In this document: piece after piece, positions 13,820-13,852 of the stretch | Numbering within the stretch: position 1 is the stretch's first letter | Layout: each line of letters starts with the position of its first letter | NCBI GenBank assembly: GCA_905372605.1 | Contig: CAJPPQ010000020.1 | Location: forward strand, 1-13,852 | DNA: 13,852 nt | Origin: Porphyromonadaceae bacterium | Lineage (GTDB): Bacteria > Bacteroidota > Bacteroidia > Bacteroidales > Paludibacteraceae | Direction: 5' to 3' | Made by a program: the position numbers and the translations under genes | The notes under the pieces: model-generated | What the model was told of the DNA's origin: nothing | What the model saw: the letters and a program-made list of their open reading frames with translations, nothing else | The model's database searches: none

Positions 13820-13852
13820 GGGTAAAAATATCTATTTTCGGAATAAACAGAT

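Overview
The window looks like chromosomal DNA from a member of the Bacteroidales (Bacteroidota). The evidence is the repeated Bacteroidota-type promoter element (TAnnTTTG at -7, with TTG or TTTG about 18-20 bases upstream), the scarcity of Shine-Dalgarno sites, and Bacteroidales-typical protein versions (PolB-like 3'-5' exonuclease ending in a DIDGSQV segment, the Bacteroidetes polysaccharide-deacetylase family, lipoproteins with an acidic export signal). Genus cannot be fixed from the sequence alone.

Layout, left to right. The tail of a PolB-like exonuclease gene (+) converges on a YgjP-type metallopeptidase gene (-). Behind a strong hairpin terminator lies an AT-rich two-gene unit (-), a 629-aa fibronectin-type lipoprotein followed by a small exported barrel-like protein; it looks like an accessory insertion in a housekeeping neighbourhood. 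Next come tilS (-) and, divergent from it across a dyad-symmetric promoter region, an outer-membrane beta-barrel gene (+). Then follows the + strand group dnaN, prmC, recX.

Between recX (+) and the converging deacetylase gene (-) lies the most unusual element of the window: about 500 bp of uninterrupted 21-bp tandem repeats, 24 units with no indel. The array begins at the recX stop codon, and its last two units form a perfect 14-bp hairpin with T-tracts on both strands. By eye, 23 of 24 units keep a self-symmetric pattern YRANNTYR at the same place, with only transitions at its outer positions. A spacing of 21 bp is two helical turns, so the sites would lie on one face of the helix.

The right part is all on the - strand: XRE-type regulator, rlmD (23S rRNA m5U methyltransferase), then a tight run of cyclophilin-type prolyl isomerase, ftsE and deacetylase (36-nt and 0-nt gaps), suggesting an envelope/cell-division transcription unit. 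Most genes are housekeeping (replication clamp, release-factor methylation, RecA regulation, tRNA and rRNA modification, division). The unexplained parts are the repeat array, the AT-rich lipoprotein pair and the prmC start. No tRNA, rRNA, CRISPR array or insertion sequence was seen.
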